64,000 nt of DNA from Artocarpus heterophyllus (taxonomy: Eukaryota > Streptophyta > Magnoliopsida > Rosales > Moraceae), in contig CM046350.1 of NCBI GenBank assembly GCA_025403435.1, positions 5,243,512-5,307,511 of the forward strand, read 5' to 3'. Numbering within the stretch: position 1 is the stretch's first letter; each line of letters starts with the position of its first letter. The notes under the pieces were generated by a model, which had not been told where the DNA came from, did not search any database, and saw only the letters and a program-made list of their open reading frames with translations. This document shows positions 58,816 through 64,000 of the stretch, one piece after another. The translations under genes were made by a program, and so were the position numbers.

Positions 58816-61800
58816 ATGGAAGGCCCAACATGGGTTTCCTACGCCGTGGCGTGGCTCGTCACCGTTGCCCTCCTCCTCCTCTCCCGCCACCTCCGCCGCC
58901 ACAAACTCAACCTACCGCCCGGCCCAAAACCCTGGCCCGTCATCGGGAACCTCAACTTGATAGGCTCTCTCCCACACCGGTCGATCCACGATCTGTCCCA
59001 GAAGTATGGCCCCATCATGCAGTTGAGGTTCGGGTCATGCCCGGTCGTGGTGGGCTCGTCTGTCGAGATGGCCAAGGTCTTCCTCAAGACCCACGACTTG
59101 ACCTTCGCGTCCCGGCCCAAAACCGCCGCCGGGAAATACACCACCTACAACTACTCGGACATCACGTGGTCCCCATATGGCCCATACTGGCGCCAGGCCC
59201 GCAAGATGTGCCTGATGGAGCTGTTCAGCGCCCGAAGGCTGGACTCGTACGAGTACATCAGGAGAGAGGAAATGAACGCCTTGCTCAGAGGCCTTTTCGA
59301 GTCCTCCAAAAACGAAACGCCCATCTTGCTCAAAGACCATCTCTCCACGGTGTCTCTCAACGTGATCAGCAGAATGGTGCTGGGAAAGAAGTACACGGCC
59401 GGGTCGGATCCAAACGCCATCGTTTCGCCCGAAGAGTTCAAGAAAATGTTGGACGAGCTCTTCTTGCTTAGTGGGGTGTTGAACATAGGGGATTCTATCC
59501 CGTGGCTGGATTTCTTGGACTTGCAAGGTTACATAAAGAGAATGAAGGCTCTGAGCAAGAAATTGGACAGGTTCTTAGAGCATGTCTTGGACGAACACAA
59601 CGAGAGGAGAAAGGGAGTGAAGGACTATGTGGCCAAAGACATGGTTGATGTGCTTTTGCAACTCGCCGATGATCCAAATCTTGATGTTAAGCTTGAAAGA
59701 CACAGTGTCAAGGCTTTTACCCAGGTACATGACAAACATCAGTATGTAAATTATTTTCTTAATTTTTTGTGGACTAAGTTTTCCCATCCTTAATTCCTTT
59801 TCTTTTCTTTTCTTTTCTTAAAAAATGTTATATGGTGTTTGTAACCAACTAATTGGTTAAAACTTTATATTATTGATTTATATTGTTTGAGTTAGAATTA
59901 AATAATTTAAACTAATTCTTAAAAATATGATAATTAATAAAGTTACAGGAGAGTTTAGAGAGTACCATATAATAACGGTTTCATTTGGCAACATAAGTTA
60001 TAAATATTAGAGTGTAAAATTTTTACATATTAGGGTATTTTAGTTTCAATTTATAACTCTAAATATGTTCTCAAACACCCTCAATAATAAAAATTAAAAA
60101 ACTATTTTCATTCTAATAAAATTAAAACCTACTATTCGTAAAATTATATAGGTTCAGTTTAACATATACCGCGCTCTTTAAAGTTTACTTACTTTATTTT
60201 AGCTATGGGTTTAAAAAGGTTTTTTTCCTCATAAGTGGGTTTAAAAAGGTTTTTTCCTTACTTTTTCTTAGCCATGGGTTTAGAAAGGTTTTTTGTCCTT
60301 ACATCCCACTTATAAATGTCGGATAAGTATTTGCTTGATAATATTCGGTGCGAAAGTTCTACACACGTGATATAGACCACTGACTTTACAAAAATAAAGC
60401 AAACGAATTCTCACATCATTACCAGATATATTATGTGACAATTTTATTGACTTTAGTTACTTTATACCTAAAGCTAACAGCGTTTCTAGTGAGTCCCAAA
60501 AAAAAATTGATTGATGCAACGTGATTAGAGATCAGCAACACAAGAATTAGCTTAATAATAATAAAAAATGACAATAACTTAAAGATATAAAGATGCTCAT
60601 CGAGACAACGACAAAGGGAAAAAAGGTTAATTAGACAAAGGTTAATTAGACATAAATAATATTTCCTACGGGTGAATGGATTTAACAATTCCTTTGAAAT
60701 GTGTCGCTTGGTCTTCGGAGTTCAATAATTTAAGCTTTGTAGGTTTGTCTGAGCTAGGAGATTAGCCATACCCTTAAACTTAGCTTAGGACCGTAAGTTG
60801 TGCTTATTTTTCTATTTAACTTTTTTTTTTCGAATTCTTGTTTTATCTTAATGCAAAATAGAGATTTCAACTAGGGATCACGGATTGATTAAGGCAATAT
60901 CTCTAATAAAATATAATTTTTTGACAAGTTAAGCAGTCTTTTCTTTTTTAAAAAAATTTATGTCATATTTAGCCTGAAAAACTCAGGTTGGGCGTGTTTC
61001 TTGGACCAAGACTCAAGTCAAAACTTACTTTTAATAAAGTCACTATATTTATTTCTCGGACACTGATTCCATCCGTTTCATCAACCCTCTGTGTGTGTGT
61101 GTGTCTCTCTCTCTCTTTCTCTCTCTATATATATATATTTATTTATTTAACATGGATCCACTTCAACAACGAATTCCATGTCGTTTCCCTTCCTGTTTTC
61201 CCACTGTATTATCATATATCACAGTTTTATATTAGTCATGGCCCACGCGAACCATGATATGACAACACTACACATGATTCACAAAACAACTTAATAACCA
61301 CCATTAATATTTTTAAAAAATTAACCACTATTAATTAGTCGGGTACTGAAATTGAGATTAAATTTATTTTTCTTCCCCTAGTTATTGATCAAATTCTGTT
61401 TTTTAGAACATCTCAAAACGAGTTCTTCTTTTGTTAAATAGTCCTTTCGTTTGCTATTAAAGTCTAAAAAGAAAAAAGACATGCCTTCTCTCTTAGCAGT
61501 TTTGTACTAACATATAAAATTATGAAAATAAATCTCGCTAAATATTACATAATTTTTTTAGTAAGATTTTAACGGTCGAAGTGAAATGGACAAAAGAACT
61601 TTAATAAAATAATTTAATAGATTGTAAACTTGTTATGAGTCATTTTAAAAATCATGAATCAAAACCAGATAGGACCTATACTTCGAGATTAAAAAAAAAA
61701 AAAAAAAAAAACCTAAAATTAATAATCAACACATGTAGTCACATAAATTTTCTTGTTGTATCATATATAGTTATGGAAAGTCCAAACACATCCCAAACGA

Positions 61801-62458
61801 CATCTTTTTGAATTGAACAAAATATTTTCAGGACTTGATAGCTGGTGGAACAGAGAGCTCAGCGGTGACCGTGGAATGGGCAATCTCGGAGCTCCTAAGG
61901 AAGCCAGAGATATTCAAAAAGGCAACAGAAGAACTAGACAGAGTCATAGGAAGAGAGAGATGGGTTGAAGAGAAGGACATTGTCAACTTGCCCTACATTG
62001 ATGCCATCGCTAAGGAAACAATGAGGTTGCACCCGGTTGCTCCCATGTTGGTGCCGAGGTTTAGCCGCGCAGACGTCAAGGTTTCTGGATACGACATTCC
62101 CAAGGACACCAGAGTTCTTGTCAGCGTTTGGTCTATAGGGAGAGACCCTACATTGTGGGACAACCCTAACGAGTTTGTCCCCGAGAGGTTCATTGGGAAG
62201 GATGTAGATGTCAAGGGACAAGACTTTGAGCTCTTGCCATTCGGGTCGGGTCGACGGATGTGTCCTGGGTATAGTCTTGGATTGAAGGTGATTCAGTCCA
62301 GTTTGGCCAACCTCTTGCATGGATTCAACTGGAATCTGCCTCCAAACATGAAGATTGAGGACTTGGACATGGACGAAATTTTCGGGCTTTCGACACCGAA
62401 GAAAATCCCCCTTGTTGCCATTGCCGCGCCTAGGCTTCCTGCTCATGTCTATCCCTGA
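58816..62458 (+). CDS. cytochrome P450, CYP92A-like (CYP71 clan), 2 exons, complete
   Basis: A haem monooxygenase anchored in the ER membrane and fed by NADPH-P450 reductase. Exon 1 is 58816-59724 and exon 2 is 61832-62458, with a phase-0 GT-AG intron of 2.1 kb at the position normal for A-type plant P450s. The product is 511 residues. Visible parts: N-terminal membrane helix (about 7-23), proline-rich hinge PPGPKPWPVIG (34-44), I-helix oxygen groove AGGTES (307-312), ExxR in KETMR (Glu365, Arg368), PERF (420-423), and the haem loop FGSGRRMCPG (440-449) with ligand Cys447. The AGGTESSAVTVEWAISELL and GQDFELLPFGSGRR wording is that of the CYP92A group. Family members differ in substrate: CYP92A6 of pea is reported to act on brassinosteroids, and maize CYP92C enzymes make homoterpenes. 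The substrate here cannot be told from the sequence. Confidence 0.94.
60195..60302. repeat. short tandem repeats in the P450 intron
   Basis: Three imperfect copies of GGGTTTAAAAAGGTTTTTT (at about 60206, 60237 and 60277) within 100 bases of the intron. They do not touch the splice sites. Confidence 0.75.
61089..61147. repeat. compound microsatellite (GT)n(CT)n(AT)n in the P450 intron
   Basis: GT dinucleotides, then CT dinucleotides with one interruption, then AT and TTTA units. It lies in the intron, 690 bases before exon 2. Confidence 0.85.
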
Positions 62459-64000
62459 GATGATGACATGATTATGATTATGGGCTTGTTGTTCAAAAGT
62501 TCACGTCTTGAATCATATTAGTGTTTGGATTCCGTGATAATTTCGCTGGTGGGCAGTGTGCATCTTGAGATTTGCTTTAAGTATGCTATATATATTACAG
62601 CTAGCGTTTTTTATGATATTACTGCAATGTAATCATCCAAGTCGTCTTGCTCTTGTGTACTTGCCTTTTGGAATAAGGAATACATGCACCTCCCTTTCCT
62701 TCTCTTGATGTCATGAAATTGGCTGTTGAGCATGATTTTAATCTAGTTGATTTTGGCTGTAGCTTTATATAACAATTTTGCATATGGAATAAACTTTTTA
62801 TCATCACAATTCAAATTGCGTTTAATAGTTGGATCAAGTCTGAGATGGCAAAGTTCTGATGCTGGTATTTGAATCAAGTCCAAAGTTGTTAAAGTTTGCC
62901 AATATTGTTAAAATGGCTTCATATTTTGCACGGAAAAGAGCTAGTCACCCTGCTTTGTGTCAAGTGAGATAAATTCAAACTCACAGTATTTGGCTGGCAA
63001 CAATGCAAAGGCTAAAAAACTTTTTGGCTAAAAAGGATTCGTGGTTCATCTTTATTTCGAGAACGACATGTCGTTATGGTTTTGCTTGTAATTTCGTCTT
63101 GTAATATCAGTTACTTTGGTACTTCAATTTTTGGTCATAAGATAATTCATGTCACTTTTTAGTAGTTCAGCTTTTTTTTTTTAAATCGCTTTGAACAAAA
63201 CAAGATTTTATCTTAGACATAAACAAAACGTCATTTCTTTATGCATAAACAAAACGACATAAACAATATCAGCTACTTGTTTCTTCTCTAAACGTAATCT
63301 TGTTAGAACTTCTAGTTTAAAATGACAAAACGTTTTAGGCAATAACACATCTTGTCGCACCATGAATAAACTGAATGGTCTTTAATTTCTTTATGCATAA
63401 ACATGTCACTAAAGTTGGCTGTTGATGACCAAAAAAAAAAAATGTTAAATAACACATGATATATTTTTGTACTCAAAAGATTGGTTGGCCAAAACTGATG
63501 TGTTTTCTTTCTTTATTCTGTAACGGCACATTTTTTTATCATTTTAATGTCGTCTTTAAATACAAACAACAATCTCATAATATACTAAATTTGTGTCGTT
63601 TCTCTCTTTATTCTAGGCGCGTTGATGTTTTAAGGCGACATATAGTAATAGTTAGTACTCAGCTTTCATTTCTAGATTAGAAAAAAGCAGAATGTTGCCA
63701 ACCAATAATACTATGTTTTTTTTAAACTATATGTCGTATGCGTTTCAGTTTCAACCAATAATGAAACGCAAGCGTCCTAAAAGTCCTAACGTGCTTGTAT
63801 GCGTGCATGCGCAAGTAAATGTGATTTTAGCAAAATCAACTTGATTATTTGTATCTACTTTATGAAATTGCAAGGCAATCGCAGAAAAATTCAGCTCGAG
63901 CCATTTGGATTTCTTACTGATTAAAGTCCTGAGTCATCCTTCCCAACTAATTTCTTTTTTCATATAAATACGTACAAACATGATCTTCCCCAAAATGAAC
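62459..64000. other. P450 3' region and intergenic sequence
   Basis: The first 350 bases probably hold the 3' UTR (AATAAACTTT at about 62788). Further on, TTTCTTTATGCATAAACA occurs twice (63234 and 63389), with ACGACATAAACA-type words between, a small decayed repeat. No further gene is supported before the window ends. Confidence 0.45.

Noticed and set aside
58830..59526. Long open frames in other frames and on the - strand of P450 exon 1
   Set aside because: Shadows of the high-GC exon; the real frame has all P450 landmarks.

Overview
This is nuclear DNA of a flowering plant, most likely a woody eudicot. The evidence is AT-rich gene-poor sequence, GT-AG introns, a subtilase, a plastid 13-lipoxygenase and an A-type cytochrome P450 that are all typical of plants, and a dense population of plant-type transposon remnants. 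No operon, CRISPR, tRNA or rRNA feature was found.

Four protein genes can be supported, all on the + strand. (1) A single-exon SBT1.4-like subtilisin protease lies at 8109-10440 and carries a one-base frameshift at about 8781. (2) A small intronless gene for a basic protein, which looks like an uncharacterised plant family, lies at 17734-18081. (3) An eight-exon gene at 48602-53364 encodes a complete 924-residue plastid 13-lipoxygenase with all five iron ligands. (4) A two-exon gene at 58816-62458 encodes a complete 511-residue CYP92A-like P450. The lipoxygenase would make fatty-acid hydroperoxides for the jasmonate and leaf-volatile pathways, the P450 is probably an ER enzyme of specialised or hormone metabolism, and the subtilase would act in the cell wall. 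They share a theme of stress and secondary metabolism, but nothing shows that they work as one pathway.

The rest is repeat-built. 1-8 kb: a retroelement RNase H-like remnant, a MULE-like inverted-repeat element, duplicated segments, an unrecognised GC-rich open stretch near 5 kb, and a tandem duplication upstream of the subtilase, one unit of which holds a solo LTR with a perfect 5-bp target duplication. 11-17 kb: two inverted copies of a 0.4 kb element, then a 2 kb head-to-tail duplication. 19-25 kb: MITEs, a 261-bp foldback element with a 5-bp target duplication, a triplicated exon-like module, and a 571-bp hAT element with a perfect 8-bp target duplication. 25-33 kb: a diverged tandem segmental duplication of 3-4 kb. 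34-43 kb: a T-rich tract, a broken copia gag with a probable LTR, and a probable 4 kb solo LTR of Gypsy type. 43-48 kb: another long inverted repeat and element fragments. A short hAT-like MITE family (consensus core CTGTAGCATGTGAGAGCTTT) recurs fifteen or more times.

Exon boundaries come from GT-AG sites, reading phase and family similarity recalled from knowledge. No database search was run.
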